Source: Coenobita brevimanus
Taxonomy: Eukaryota; Arthropoda; Malacostraca; Decapoda; Coenobitidae
Direction of reading: 5' to 3'
DNA length: 64,000 nt
Assembly: GCA_032717465.1 (NCBI GenBank)
Contig: CM064665.1
Span: 25,320,588-25,384,587 of the forward strand
In this document: piece after piece, positions 47,640 to 58,600 of the stretch
Position numbering within the stretch: position 1 is the stretch's first letter
Layout: every line of letters starts with the position of its first letter
Made by a program: the position numbers and the translations under genes
Notes under the pieces: model-generated
What the model was told of the DNA's origin: nothing
The model's input: the letters and a program-made list of their open reading frames with translations, nothing else
The model's database searches: none

Positions 47640-48081
47640 ACCCGATGTTTAACAGCAAGAGGAGATGGATGCCTGGCGTGTTTTGGTGGATTCTTAGCTC
47701 TTGAATGTCCTCATTATGGCTACCTCGGTTCAAAGGCTTCAAACACAGAAGACGCATGGATTGGTGCAATTAGCGGGGGAAATGAAAAATTGATGAAACT
47801 TAGCTTTGAATTCCTAGAAAAATTAAAAACAATGGAAAAGTTATTTGTCATCATGGAGCTAAAGCCCTGCAACCTGGAACAGCCACCGCCCAGAATGTAG
47901 CCAGTCAGACTGTTGAATTTGTTCCTCTGCCTTATGAAGTAATTATTTATTTTGCTCGCTGTCGTATCCTTCTTAGAATGCGAGTCCTAAATAAAATAAA
48001 AAAAATTCATCCAGAAAAACTAAACAAAATGAGTAAACTGATAACTGATAAAAAGATGTATAAAATTCTGACTGATTACTT

Positions 48082-48090
<9 letters not shown>
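47640..48090 (+). pseudogene. Transposase-like frame, right arm copy
   Basis: Mirror copy of the left-arm segment: FGGFLALECPHYGYLGSKAS, NTEDAWIGAISGGNEKLMKL and SFEFLEKLKTMEKLFVI. It then has the same one-base frame change as the left arm before HHGAKALQPGTATAQNVASQ, FARCRILLRMRVLNKIKKIH and PEKLNKMSKLITDKKMYKIL. Here the end of the frame is better preserved than on the left. The first half of the longer open frame (47394-47640) lies in the spacer on the wrong strand and is not protein. Confidence 0.55.
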
Positions 48091-48133
<43 letters not shown>

Positions 48134-48799
48134 CACAGACACACAGACACACAGACACACAGACAGACAGACAGAGATTCAATAAACTTTAAGTATGACA
48201 TGAGAATTTTCTAGTCAGTATGCTTAAATACTGTCTCCAAGCTTATAAATAATATGAGCATTCTATGACTAAAACCAATAAATTGTTTCGCTAGAGATGC
48301 GTAAATTCTTTATTTGCATCATTTCTGACATAATGTGCAAGTACATGTTAGGATATGGTAGGAAAGAATGAGAAATTTACTGTGTAGCAATGTAAGGTAT
48401 GAGCTGGGACGCGGGAGACGAGAGAGGAGAATGTGACGTCATCACCTAGGAGCTGGCGCGTTTTCTTTCGCTCCGGGGAAGCCCGTGAGTGGACATTGTA
48501 TTCTATGGATATTGGGGGAGAGGCGGGAAGCTCCACGCTGGGGCCACGTACGGATCCCGTATCACCAGACACAGGACGGGTCATTTTGTAAACATCTGGA
48601 GCTGAAGAGGGTCGCTTTCATGTGGTGACAACGATATTACTGTGCCTCCCCTGACTAGTTATACAAAGGTCCCTCCACTCCCTCTCTACCCCTAGAAAGA
48701 AGGATCGTGACCTGCAGGAGGGGGACAACTCAAGCCTCTAGTCCACTGCTTTCACATTTAGATGAACCTGTGGCAACAGTTACTACAAATATTGTGACT

Positions 48800-50120
48800 G
48801 ATTAATCTAACATCTCATCACAGAAGTAGTTTGAAGTAGGTAAAGTACTGAAGGGAAGGAAATCACCTCCACCAACACCATTGCCCTGACTTTTTTTTTT
48901 TTCTCCCAGGGCAGAGATAACTGTTTTTGAAAAAATGAAGTTAAGAGAAGGCAGGAAATGAAATAACTACCATGACCATGCCTGGCGAAAGGGGATGCTA
49001 ATGTAAGCTATTTTTCCTTTCGGCTACAATCAGTTAGAGATTCGTTAGCATTAGAATTTGGATTCTAATGCTATAATGATTTAATGTCCCATTAGAGAAG
49101 TTGGTTCAAGAAGGTCAGTATATAGAAGGCGCCAAAAGTTGAAAGTCTGGCTGCAACATGTATAATTCCTATAATACCAGACACAGGACACACTGCTGAT
49201 CTCTTCCTCATCACAGAAGTACCTTGAAGAACTTGGGTATCAACGCTATCAATCCGAAGGACAGACGTCTGATAAAGCTTAGGTTATTTAAAGCTATGTA
49301 ATACTCTTTCTGTCTGATAGCCTCTCCTAAGCTGCATAATATTATGTACCAGTAGCATGAAAAGAGAATGCATGCTCAGGCTGAGGTAGTACGGAAACGG
49401 AAAAATCCTTTTTTTTTTTTTTTCACCCCAACCTAGTGAACAAGCACCATCTCACTGCAGGATCTAACACCTGATCACAGAAGTATCTTGAGGAAAATCG
49501 ATTCTGAAGGGACGAAAATCGCCATCATCATTATCAACATCATTGTCACAAGTCGACTGAGATAGTCTTGGTTTGTACTTTGGCAATGAATCTTGTTTCG
49601 GGGTACTTCTCACCTATACGTCGTCTTGTTAGCACAGGAAGCTCTCTAAATTATTAGTCCGTAAATAAGTTGAGTAAGCGAGAAGAAATGGCTCACCGAG
49701 TTTTTCCTCCACCACACTTTACCTCTATCATTCCCGTGTCAATCATCATCATCATGACCTTTTCCCCATCATCAATCATCATCATCATCATGATCGTCAT
49801 TATCATCATCATCATCATCATCTTGACATTCTTTCCACCTAAGGATGGGTTGACGTAGTGTACAGCAAGAAAGATTAAGAGGGCGTGAAGATGGGAGGAG
49901 TACCAAGATCATGCCCAGTGAAATGAAATGCCAGCAAGTTTCCCCGTAGGCTGTAACCACCATTGCATCCCATAGCATGACACACTGGACATTATTGTCA
50001 TTCTGCGTTCGCTCATCTCTTCCTCATATATGTAAAATCCCATCACAGAAGCACCTTGAAGAAGTTCAGTACATGATGGAAGGAAAATACCAGCAAAAAC
50101 AGACAGGAAGAAACGCCAAG
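48800..50120 (+). repeat. Decayed tandem repeat, four units sharing a CATCACAGAAGTACCTTGAA word
   Basis: The marker word recurs at about 48818, 49211, 49473 and 50041, each followed by GAAGGGA/GGAAGG-type sequence and AAATCRCCATCA. A second shared block, GAAGTTAAGAGAAGGCAGGA to CGGCTACAATCAG (48940-49035), resembles AAGATTAAGAGGGCGTGAAG to GGCTGTAACCACC (49872-49965). Unit spacing is irregular (393, 262, 568 bp). An (ATC)n tract lies at 49743-49825. Confidence 0.5.
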
Positions 50121-53100
50121 CTAGGCTGACTTTGATCATCGAGAATTGGATTTGTATAAGTAGAAGTTTCAAATTCGCTCGCACAATTTGCCATCACTGT
50201 CAAATTACCATCTTTACTTTATATTAATTTTTCATCTTTGATATTACAGTATTTCTTGGTTAAACTCTTAACGAATGGCTTTCCTCAGTTTTTCTTTTTT
50301 CTGTTCTCCAGATAGTTTATTGTGGCTTAATATGAGCCCCCAGGTAGTGCAGCGGTTAATGACAATTGTAACTATGTCTTTCAATCTCTTCAAAGCTGAA
50401 TAAGATCGTCTGGAAATAGATAGGATGAAATACTGTTATGACCTCGTCGTAGTGAGTAGATTAATTCAAAAGACTGTAATCGCTTTTGCTTCAGTTTCAC
50501 AAGTATGAGCTGTACAGTACAGTACGTCCGAAGAACACTATTTTCGGCATGAAATAATCAATAAATGAATTTTTTTTTTTTTTTTTTTTCTTTTACAAAC
50601 ATTGCACAACTCGGAAACGGTGACTGTCTGAAATGCGTGTGTCGGAGTTCAAAAATGTATCGGAAAAAGTGGACGAGTGTCACAGCTGTATAGAGGGATA
50701 TGTGTTTGGATTATTTTGGGGGGAAGGGTAGGGGGTAAATTGTTATTTCCCTACTTCTCGCTCTAGATACTCACTCACACATACGAGCTTTACCTCTGCG
50801 ACAGTTGTTCCTTTCGCTTCCCCAACCTCCATCCGAGCTTCTTTTCAGTATTCTTTTATCTGGCACAGAGGTTTACATGTATTTCTCATGTAACACATAA
50901 AGAGTCGTACCTGAATCTTTTACTAAACTAAAACATTACCTGCTGAAACAATGAATACTCGGTATCCGGGGATCTGTTGAACTAACTTTGTGAGGTAGTT
51001 CCTGTCGTCATTCTTCTTAAGACATTTATAAAACAGTCGAATCCGCAATGAGGTGATAGTCGGAGACGCCGCCCACCTTGATATCGTCTTTAGTCATTAT
51101 TCTCGTAAACGATTTATTTTTTGTCTATTGGCTTGCAAGATAAGTTGACTTCAGTAATAATAATAAAAACAACAATAAGAATAATACACTTAGAAATGCA
51201 GTCTGATGGCAGTTTGGAATGGGTGGTTAATCAGACATATGCTCAAAAAACATTAGGCTTGGAATGATCTCAGGAATTACCTCCAGCTGTCCTTGGACGC
51301 CTTTATCTCGCCCTTCCCTCAGAGTTTTTAATTAGCGATTTAATCCCATTATACCAGTACTGAATGAGACAGTCCTCGTGTATCCTTAGAATAAATAGTT
51401 CCATATTAAGGCCGATCTCTAGGTGGCAGAGAAGGCTTCGTAGCTCCTCTTCCTTATTGATTCATATGGCATGATTAACCATCTCTTTTGTATACTGATT
51501 ATGCAAACTGTGTCAATATAAATAGGTACAGATAGCACACGATATTGGTAGTAAGGGATAAGAGGGAAAACAAATCGCCAAGGAAAAGGCGCAAAGAAGT
51601 CTCCTATACCAACTAAAATGTGTCCATTCATGTTCAGCTGGTGTCAGTGTGAGGGTGTGTGGCAACATTAATAACGAGTGGTACGGCTGTATGGCCCTTG
51701 CAGTGGACGGGGTACTTTGCCTTTGTCCTGACCTGATGATGATTTTCTAACTAATCCCTTCAGCTTAGTAGACTGCCAAATGTACCCAAACTAGAAGGTA
51801 GATATCAGTAGTGACCAATGTGATTAATTTCCTAACTCATAACTGAGGCACATCTAATCTCATTTAATCAGGACTAAATATGCATGCTCTGGGAGTGGTC
51901 CCATCCTGCCAAGTGAAAATAGGCACATAATAGTCACACCTTTTCACGCGATCTGCCTAGCACTAGCTAACACACTTTATACCGGTATTCTTTTCTCATG
52001 TTTTGATGTTCTAACCATTAGACCAGTTGGCATCAATTTTAATGCATCTCTGAAATTACAAATGTGTTTCAAACTCCACACACGTACAATGAAAGATATC
52101 AGGATAAACAACTTACCGCGAATTTACAGCTTTGTACACGCATTAAGAGACTGGCGCCCTGGTACTGTGTTTTGTGGCCAGTTCAGATTGCTCTCACTGT
52201 GTCTGACCAAAATTTCGAAATGATTTTGAAATTTCGATGTAGCAATGTTGTGAAAGTAGGAAGTAATTTATACAGTTTAGATTTTTTGAATCAAGGTCTT
52301 GACAGCTTATTTGGCAAGAAAACAATAGCTGCTGTACCCGTATTGCCTCTTTTAACACTAGGCATGTGGGGGGCATCATAGGACCCGAGGTTAAACTATC
52401 GTAGTCCATTAATTTAACGGTATGAAATAACTCCATGTCTCTACCACCGTAATCCATGATAAACAAATCGCGGACCACCTTCAGATTCTAACAGTAGCCT
52501 GTGTTCTACCCTATACAGTACCGCAGGGTAGGCAGGTTTTGAGTTGAGAACACAGTCATCTCTTGCAGGGCTGATGTCGCTCAGCTTGGAACACGAACAA
52601 CCAGAAAGATGTATTCAGAGTCATTTTATGTTTGCCCAGCTGTAGAAAACCTAATTCGCTCCCTCAAAGGGCAGTTGTCAAATTACTAGACTTCGTGCGC
52701 TTAAATGACAAATTTTTGTCCTTCTGCAGTTTATTCCACGTAGCTCAGTGGCAAAGTATGACAATACTGCTGCTCTACATCCTTTCCAAGGCCCTTCATG
52801 ATTAACATCTCATTATAGTCTTAATCTCTTGCCACAGCTCAGCATTCAAGACAGAGAGATCGCGTTTTTTTTCCGGGAGGGGGGGAGGGGGCAAAGTTAC
52901 CGTGGGTGCAAGAGAGTGGCAGGAGGACGTACAGTGACCTTGTTGAATTATTATTATTATTTCTTTTAGATAACTGGCAACCCAGCTCAGCCTGCAGATT
53001 TTGCACATAAGTTCACGGATAAGCAATATTCACTATATTGTTCCATTACCCGGTCGATACAACGTGCAGTGTATTTTGAAGCTGTTTTCTGGGTTATATC

Positions 53101-53261
53101 CTTTGCCAGTCCAAAAACGAAGCTTTTTTCATCGTGTTATGTTGTGTGGTTTTTGTTATATTTCCTAATTGTAAGCAATATTAATGTACCAAATTGGACT
53201 GTGGTAAATCATAGAAGTTAAGTGTAAATATGTTTATAGTATATTTTTAGTATTAATGCAT
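50121..53261. other. Non-coding DNA with one D unit; no gene seen
   Basis: D unit at 50393-50436 (AAAGCTGAATAAGATCGTCT then GATGAAATACTG). Poly-T at 50572-50589. The 105-codon frame 52064-52381 has no recognisable domain. Nothing else was identified. Confidence 0.45.
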
Positions 53262-54080
53262 GAAACAGGGCACATAGAGTCTTAGGATTTATTTCACGAA
53301 AGGTAAGTAATAGGACATCTATGATAATACTGGAACTTTATCTAGCATTCGTAAGGTCACATTTATATCATGCAGTGCAATTTTGGTGTCCGCACTATGG
53401 AAATAATTTAAATTCGTTAGAAACTGTACAGAAGAATGACAAAAATGGTACACGATTCTCGGAACCTTTCATATGAAGGCAGAATGAAAAAAGTAATTTT
53501 ACACTCACTTGAATGGCGTAGTGTAAGGTGAGACTTAAGTGAGGTGTTTAAGTATATGAAGAAAGTAAATAAGGGAGATATTAGCAAGGTACTTGAAGTA
53601 AGCATACTGGATAGAACTAGAAGTAATGGTTTCAAACTAGATCAATTCTGTTTTAGTATGGAAAAAGGTAGTGATGGGCTTGGCAATAAAGTAATGGACG
53701 AATGGCATAAGCTGCCTAGTGAAAGACTTACTGCCCCGTCCAGTGATAGTTTCAAGGAAAGGCTAGATAAGCATAATTATGACAATTAAGGGCTGGACTA
53801 AAAAAGTATCCTAATAACTGGTAATACATAATTCTTTTTTCTTTTCAGGTTTTACCGCGATGGTCTCTTTTCTCACATCGCACCTTCATACAAAATGTCC
53901 ACACCAGTTTCTCTATGCTGCGTGGTGTCCCCTCTGACATTTTCTTTCTTTATTCGGCTGGAGGGTTCGGTAGGTGGGTAGGAGCCTTTTCTTGCCTTAT
54001 TCTAGTAGGTTAATCACTCTTGTAGGAGCTGCCTAGCACTGCCCAACGGGCCAACTGCAGTAATCCTCACTTCTTATGTT
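53262..54080 (+). mobile_element. C3: CR1-like LINE, C-terminal part and 3' end
   Basis: RVLGFISRKVSNRTSMIILE, LYLAFVRSHLYHAVQFWCPH (typical CR1 block RSHLEYAVQFW) and YGNNLNSLETVQ. After frameshifts comes the open piece 53544-53789: FKYMKKVNKGDISKVLEVSI, LDRTRSNGFKLDQFCFSM and VMDEWHKLPSERLTAPSSDS, ending KERLDKHNYDN. The 3' region carries CTAGCACTGCCCAACGGGCC and ends in TTCTTATGTTCTTATTTTC, a short repeated tail. Distinct subfamily from C1 and C2. Confidence 0.75.
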
Positions 54081-54817
54081 CTTATTTTCTAGCAAAGCTC
54101 CATAATTAATTAGTAAGGCCCTAGACTAATGTGTCATAATACCATTATCATGTAACTAATGATTAAGTTTAATTAGGCTAATTGCGGATGATGTAATCAA
54201 TTTTAATGAGCTGACAATGAAAGTAATTTAATAAAATATGTACCTAACCTCTCCAGGTTTAAAGCCTCACCTATGCTGAATAAAATCCTCAGAATATTTA
54301 AACAATAACAATAATTTTTAAAGTCTTCATGGCGGTGTAGGTGTTAAGAAATCTACGAACATTTTGACCGTCGAGGGATAGTGTACAGTATGTCAACCAG
54401 AAATGTTTAACTTTTTTTTTAATATGATGACGTCTTTTGCAATTTACTTTTGTTACCAACAAACAACCTGACTTATTCAAGAGAGCCTTCTTTATCTGGA
54501 GAAGTCTGGTGTAACCCCCACACCAGAGGCATTCGGCAGAATTAACATTATTGCCGAAGGTAACATACCATTTGTGTTTGATTCTTTCTACTGCCGAGCA
54601 GTTTTATTTGGCCAAGGGAAGACCTCCAATAGAAAAGACGTTTCTGTCAATTGCATTTAATTGCTTCATTACCATCTCTCTTCTGTGATACATAAAACCG
54701 TCTGGAGAAGCAAAAACAAAATTAGATAAAGTAGTACTGTACTGAAACGTTTAAATAAAGCTTATCAGACAGTTTCCTTCTAATTTATTTCAGTTCAACT
54801 TAACGTACGACCATGTG

Positions 54818-54819
<2 letters not shown>
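54081..54819. repeat. Non-coding DNA with scattered D units
   Basis: D cores at 54274-54300 (ATGCTGAATAAAATCCTCAG), 54590-54615 (minus: CTGCCGAGCAGTTTTATTTG) and 54689-54735 (CATAAAACCGTCTGGAGAAG then CAAAAACAAAATTAG). Nothing else. Confidence 0.5.
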
Positions 54820-54864
<45 letters not shown>

Positions 54865-54866
54865 GA
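54820..54866. repeat. (AT)n-(AC)n microsatellite
   Basis: AT 54820-54853 followed by ACACACACAC. Confidence 0.9.
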
Positions 54867-54944
54867 GCCGTCTCTAAATCACGCTATGCTTTGGAGCATT
54901 GCTTTGTGGCTACAAAATACCTACTCAGTTGGAAGCCATTTCTG

Positions 54945-55085
54945 AACAGTTGCCACCGCCACCATCAGAGCTACCACCAGTACTGTCGTTATCCGAGCTA
55001 CCATCAGCACCACCACCACCGCAGCTGCTACCACAACCATCGTCGTCATCACAGCAACCACTACCACCACCACAGCTACCACCAG
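54945..55085. repeat. Degenerate (CCA/CAC)n tract
   Basis: ACCACC, ACCATC and GCTACC triplets; low-complexity frames on both strands. Confidence 0.8.
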
Positions 55086-55211
55086 TCTCTGTTGAATAAA
55101 ATTGTCTTTTCACAGCATAAATGAAGCGATACACATAAGAATGCAAATGTTCAACCCCCCTCCCCCCCAACCCCCCAAGTTTCATTATAATCATGTTTTC
55201 CAGTTTTGGCT

Positions 55212-55214
<3 letters not shown>

Positions 55215-55252
<38 letters not shown>
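55215..55252. repeat. (CA)n microsatellite 5' of SINE S3
   Basis: About 38 bp of CA ending at the S3 start. Confidence 0.95.
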
Positions 55253-55254
<2 letters not shown>

Positions 55255-55508
55255 GATCACTGGCTCAGTGGTAACATTCTCGCTTGCCATCTGGTAGTTC
55301 GCGCCTCGCTCAGGTTGAGAAAAGTTTCACTGACGAAGTGGGTGGTTACTGTCCCCATTGAGCAAGGGGATGGGTGTGTGCGTGTGTGAAGGTCACAGCC
55401 TTGCCCTTAGATCGGACTATATGAGCTTTCAGCTCCCTTCCGGGAGGGTAAAAGCTGACGATCACGACCATCAAGTGATCCTGACCGACCCGGTGACCGA
55501 CCCAGTGA

Positions 55509-55512
<4 letters not shown>
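55253..55512 (+). mobile_element. SINE S3, tRNA-Gly-like head
   Basis: Head CACTGGCTCAGTGGTAACAT then TCTCGCTTGCCATCTGG. Box A is TGGCTCAGTGG (55261-55271), a perfect match; box B is AGTTCGCGCCT (55296-55306). The segment between (ATTCTCGCTTGCC) closely resembles metazoan tRNA-Gly(GCC), with GCC in the anticodon position. About 190 bp of non-tRNA body follow, with hairpin AGCTCCCTTCCGGGAGGGTA, ending in CCAGTGAATT and (AC)n. CA tracts flank both sides. One copy in the window. Confidence 0.65.

Positions 55513-55566
<54 letters not shown>
55513..55566. repeat. (AC)n microsatellite, tail of SINE S3
   Basis: About 54 bp of AC starting at the 3' end of S3. Confidence 0.95.
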
Positions 55567-55568
<2 letters not shown>

Positions 55569-55599
55569 ATTACAGTATATTAGACACAAGAGCCTCAGG

Positions 55600-55760
55600 A
55601 GAAAAAGAGAGAGAGAGAGAGAGAGTTGCAGCAGTAGTAGTAGTGTTGGTGGTAGTGGTGGTTATTATTATTATTATTAACAGCAGCAGTGGCAGCAACA
55701 GCGGCAGCTGCAGTCGTAGTAGTAGTAGTAGTAGTAGTAGTAGCAGCAGCAGCAGCAGGA
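55600..55760. repeat. (GA)n, (GTA/GTG)n, (ATT)n and (AGC)n compound low-complexity tract
   Basis: GA 55600-55624, then GTA, GGT, ATT and AGC triplets up to the poly-A end of N3. Confidence 0.9.
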
Positions 55761-55768
55761 AGAGTCGA

Positions 55769-57520
55769 TTTTTTTTTTTTAATGTGAGGAAGAAGGAACC
55801 AAAGGCAACGAGCCCGCAAAACTGTTCCTTCCAAGAGAAAAACAAAATACAAGAGAGAGGCAAATTCAAGATCTGATCATTTCGAGATGTCTGGACACAC
55901 TGCGTTTGAAAGACTGGAGATCATAGGAAGCAGGAAATACAGACAGAGGGAGACAGTTCCAGAGCTGACCTGTTGCATAAAAGAAGGACTGGGAGTAACG
56001 GTTAACCCTTGCATTAGAGAGTTGGACAGAAAAGGGATGAGAGTTTGCTGCCAGACGGGTGCTACGCGCACGCGGTAGAGGTGGAGGAATGCATGCAGAC
56101 AGTTCAGGAGAGCAGTGACCATTGAAGTAGCGATAGAAAAGAGATAATGATGCAACAGTGGGGCGAAGAGACAGAGGTTGAAGGGAGTCAGTGAGAGGAG
56201 GAGAGTTAATGAGGCGAAAAGCCGTTGACTCCACCCTGTTCAGAAGAGCTGTATGTGGGGAGCCTCCCCACACATGAGAGTTGTGCTCCACGCAGAGGCA
56301 GATAAAACCCCTGTATAGAGTCAACAATTGTGCAGGGGTAAAGAAGGAACGGAGTCGGCTTAGCACACCTAATCTCTTGGAAGTAGATTTTACAAGAGAT
56401 GTAATATGATCTTTCCAAGATATGTCCCGAGTAACTGAAACCCCAAGCATGTTCAAGGATGTTGCAGGTTTAAGCTGAATATTATTAAACATTAGTGCGC
56501 ATATTTGTTGAAGATTTTGTCGGGTTGATAGGTGCAAAAACTGAGTCTTTGATGCATTAAAAATAACCAGATTATTTTTACCTCAGTCAGAGATACGAGC
56601 CAAGTCAGACATTAGGTGTGCCATAGCCTCATCCCTTGTTTGTTGAAGTAACTGCTGAGATGGACGTTGCGGGAATCGTATGGAATGGTGAAGGGTGGAG
56701 TCATCAGTGTATGAGTGGATAGGTTAAATGTACAGCTTAGAAGGTCATTGATGAATAAAAGGAAGAGGGTTGGTGATAGGACAGAGCCCTGAGGAACACC
56801 ACTGTTAACAGATCTAGGAGAAGAACGATGGTCGTCTACAACAGCAGCTATAGAACGACCAGAAAGGAAGCTAGAGATGAAGACACAGATAGAAGGATAG
56901 AAACCGTAAGAGAGCAGTCTGGAAATTAAAGATTTATGTCAGACTCGATCGAAAGCCTTTGAGATGCCAAGTGCATTGACAAAGCTTTCGCCAAAGTCCC
57001 GAAAGGAGGATGACCAGGAGTCTGAAAGGTATATGAGAAGATCGCCTGTGGAGCGTCCCTGACGTAACCCATATTGATGATCAGAAAGAAGTTTGTGATA
57101 GGAAAGATGCTTTAAAATTTTTCTATTAAGAATAGACTCGAAAACTTTTGAGATACAGGATGTTAAAGCAATTGGACGATAATTAGAGGGTTGGGAATGG
57201 TCACCCTTCTTTGGGACTGGCTGAATGAGAGCAAACTTCCAGCAAGAGGGAAAGGCGAAAGAGTTTGCCTAGGCAGGGTGTAAGTACAGAAGCACAGTTC
57301 TTGAGAACAACATGAGGGACTCCATCAGGCCCATTTGATATTAGTTGTTGCTGCAAGATCACTTGATACGTGAACCGACTTGACTTTAGGCTAGAGCTAC
57401 CCTTTTCAGGTAGTTCACCATCCTCCCGGAGTGAATAGGGAGTGAGCTGAGAAACATTTTTAATAGTGATCAGTAGAAACACCCGGTTATATCAGTGCCA
57501 CTACATGAAGGCGTCACTCT
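55769..57520 (-). mobile_element. N3: LINE (same family as N1 and N2), RT to poly-A end
   Basis: Longest N copy, with a short poly-A (T run at 55769-55779 on the + strand) preceded by the family terminus GCCTTTGGTTCCTTCTTCCT. RT N-terminal piece 57482-57201 contains SNGPDGVPHVVLKNCASVLT and LGKLFRLSLLLEVC. The palm region 56990-56700 reads KAFDRV-like, SGVPQGSVLSPTLFLLFIND with the catalytic box as YTDD, and a frameshift near 56726. Its 3' UTR differs from N1 and N2 for about 70 bp before the common end. Confidence 0.8.
55866..56537 (-). pseudogene. C-terminal domain of LINE N3 (open, 223 codons)
   Basis: Open from 56537 to 55866. Blocks: LNMLGVSVTRDISWKDHITS, LVKSTSKRLGVLSRLRSFFT, LLTLYRGFICLCVEHNSHVW, HTALLNRVESTAFRLINSPP, FYRYFNGHCSPELSACIPPP and SFFYATGQLWNCLPLSVFPA, ending RHLEMIRS. 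It is the cleanest example of this domain in the window and the best query for its family. It has no active site itself; it lies downstream of the palm. Confidence 0.8.
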
Positions 57521-57599
57521 TCAAAAAGAGCGAATATAACGGAACAAGATAAAATGACACCATTAGCAGTTGTAACAGGAAACAATAATCATTTGCATG

Positions 57600-58600
57600 G
57601 GAAGTGGAGGGGCAAACCAAGGGGATCCCAGCTTCTATAAAATGTGGTCTGGATGCAGGTCTCCTACTGTGCAAGATTCCATGTGTATACGTAAAAACTA
57701 TGGTATTTATTTCTTCCCAGTGGCCACCCTAAGGCCACTGGGATACCCAGTGGCCTTTCGACTGTCACTGGGGATCGCACCCTGTTAAAATGTGGCCACG
57801 GGGAATGTTCCAAGGTTTAGCACTGTAACCAGGAACAAAGGTTTAGGTCAGGAACACCGAGGCTGCCTTTCCCCTGTGGGAAGTGATCTGTGGGGGTTTC
57901 ACCTTCACTAAAACGTGGCTACAGAACAGGTTTACCATAGTGAAAAAAGAATTCATGTCCTCATGTAAAAAAAAAAAAAAAATTGCATACCCCCAATGCC
58001 TCCACCCTCATCCGACTTCAAGGGGTGGTCATCTTGCCCCCTCCCCCTGAATAAAACATGGTCATGGTTAAAGTCTACCAATACGGAAAATTTCGTGTTT
58101 CTGGATTAAAAAACTGTCGCCATGCATAATGGCTTCTCCGTAACCCCCTAGGGGCTGCCTCCTTCCCTGTGAGGTCAAGACCCTCCCTGGTTCCATCCCT
58201 TCCAAACCGTGGCCTAGGTGAAAAGTCTATTAACATGCAGAATTTCATGTTCTTCCATTAAAAACTATGGCCATGCACAAAAGAATTTGTCTGAGGACAG
58301 GGGGGGGGGGTCACCCTCCCTGCGGGTGGCAGTCTTCATGAGCCCCGCCATGCTTATAACCTGGCACAAATGAAGCTCTACCATTGTGCAAAAACTCGTG
58401 TTCTTTGGTAAAATTTTGCCGTGCCTACGGCTTTGGGAAGGGAAAGACACCCGAGGGCGATCACCCGTGTGTGGGGCGGCCCTCATGGGTCCTATCCTCC
58501 CTGTAACCTGGCCGAAGGGAAGGTTTATCGTTGTGCGAAACCTCGTTTTCCCTTCACCCCTCCCATAAAACCTGGACTTCATTCCTCACAAAAGTTTCAT
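57600..58600 (+). repeat. Satellite-like array of ~150-bp diverged units
   Basis: The word AAAACVTGGYCAYGG (as AAAATGTGGCCACGG 57786, AAAACGTGGCTACAG 57909, AAAACATGGTCATGG 58052, AAACCGTGGCCTAGG 58205, TAACCTGGCACAAAT 58358, TAACCTGGCCGAAGG 58503) recurs about every 120-155 bp. Each is followed by CTACCATTRTGCAAAA and TCGTGTTCTT-like words and a GC-rich GGTCACCCTCCCT-like block. Units are 60-75% alike by eye. No coding frame. Confidence 0.6.

Larger units (their letters stand above)
46527..48525. mobile_element. Large imperfect inverted repeat (~2 kb) with transposase-like remnant
   Basis: Left arm about 46527-47352, right arm about 47660-48525, spacer about 310 bp. Anchors that pair: AATATCCGTAGAATACAATG (46537) with the reverse complement of 48493-48515; TGACGTCA in both arms (46608 and 48434 regions); CGTCTCCCGCGTCCCAGCTC in both; and a (CT)n at 46869-46934 opposite (AG)n/(GACA)n at 48085-48174. 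By eye the inner 280 bp match at about 95%, the outer part at about 75-80%. Both arms carry the same coding segment facing inward to outward. It looks like a DNA transposon with very long inverted repeats, or an inverted duplication of one. Confidence 0.75.

Noticed and set aside
47394..47640. N-terminal part of the 168-codon plus-strand frame
   Set aside because: The spacer codes, in decayed form, on the minus strand; only the part after about 47640 matches the repeated protein segment.
52064..52381. 105-codon frame
   Set aside because: No recognisable motif, normal length for chance in this composition, no splice or promoter context.
52738..52800. Possible tRNA gene (GTAGCTCAGTGGCAAAGTAT)
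   Set aside because: A good box A, but no box B at the right distance and no acceptor or anticodon stems; at most a SINE scrap.
55253..55330. Functional tRNA-Gly gene
   Set aside because: Box B has changes, the acceptor stem does not close, and a long non-tRNA body with an AC tail follows; a SINE fits better.
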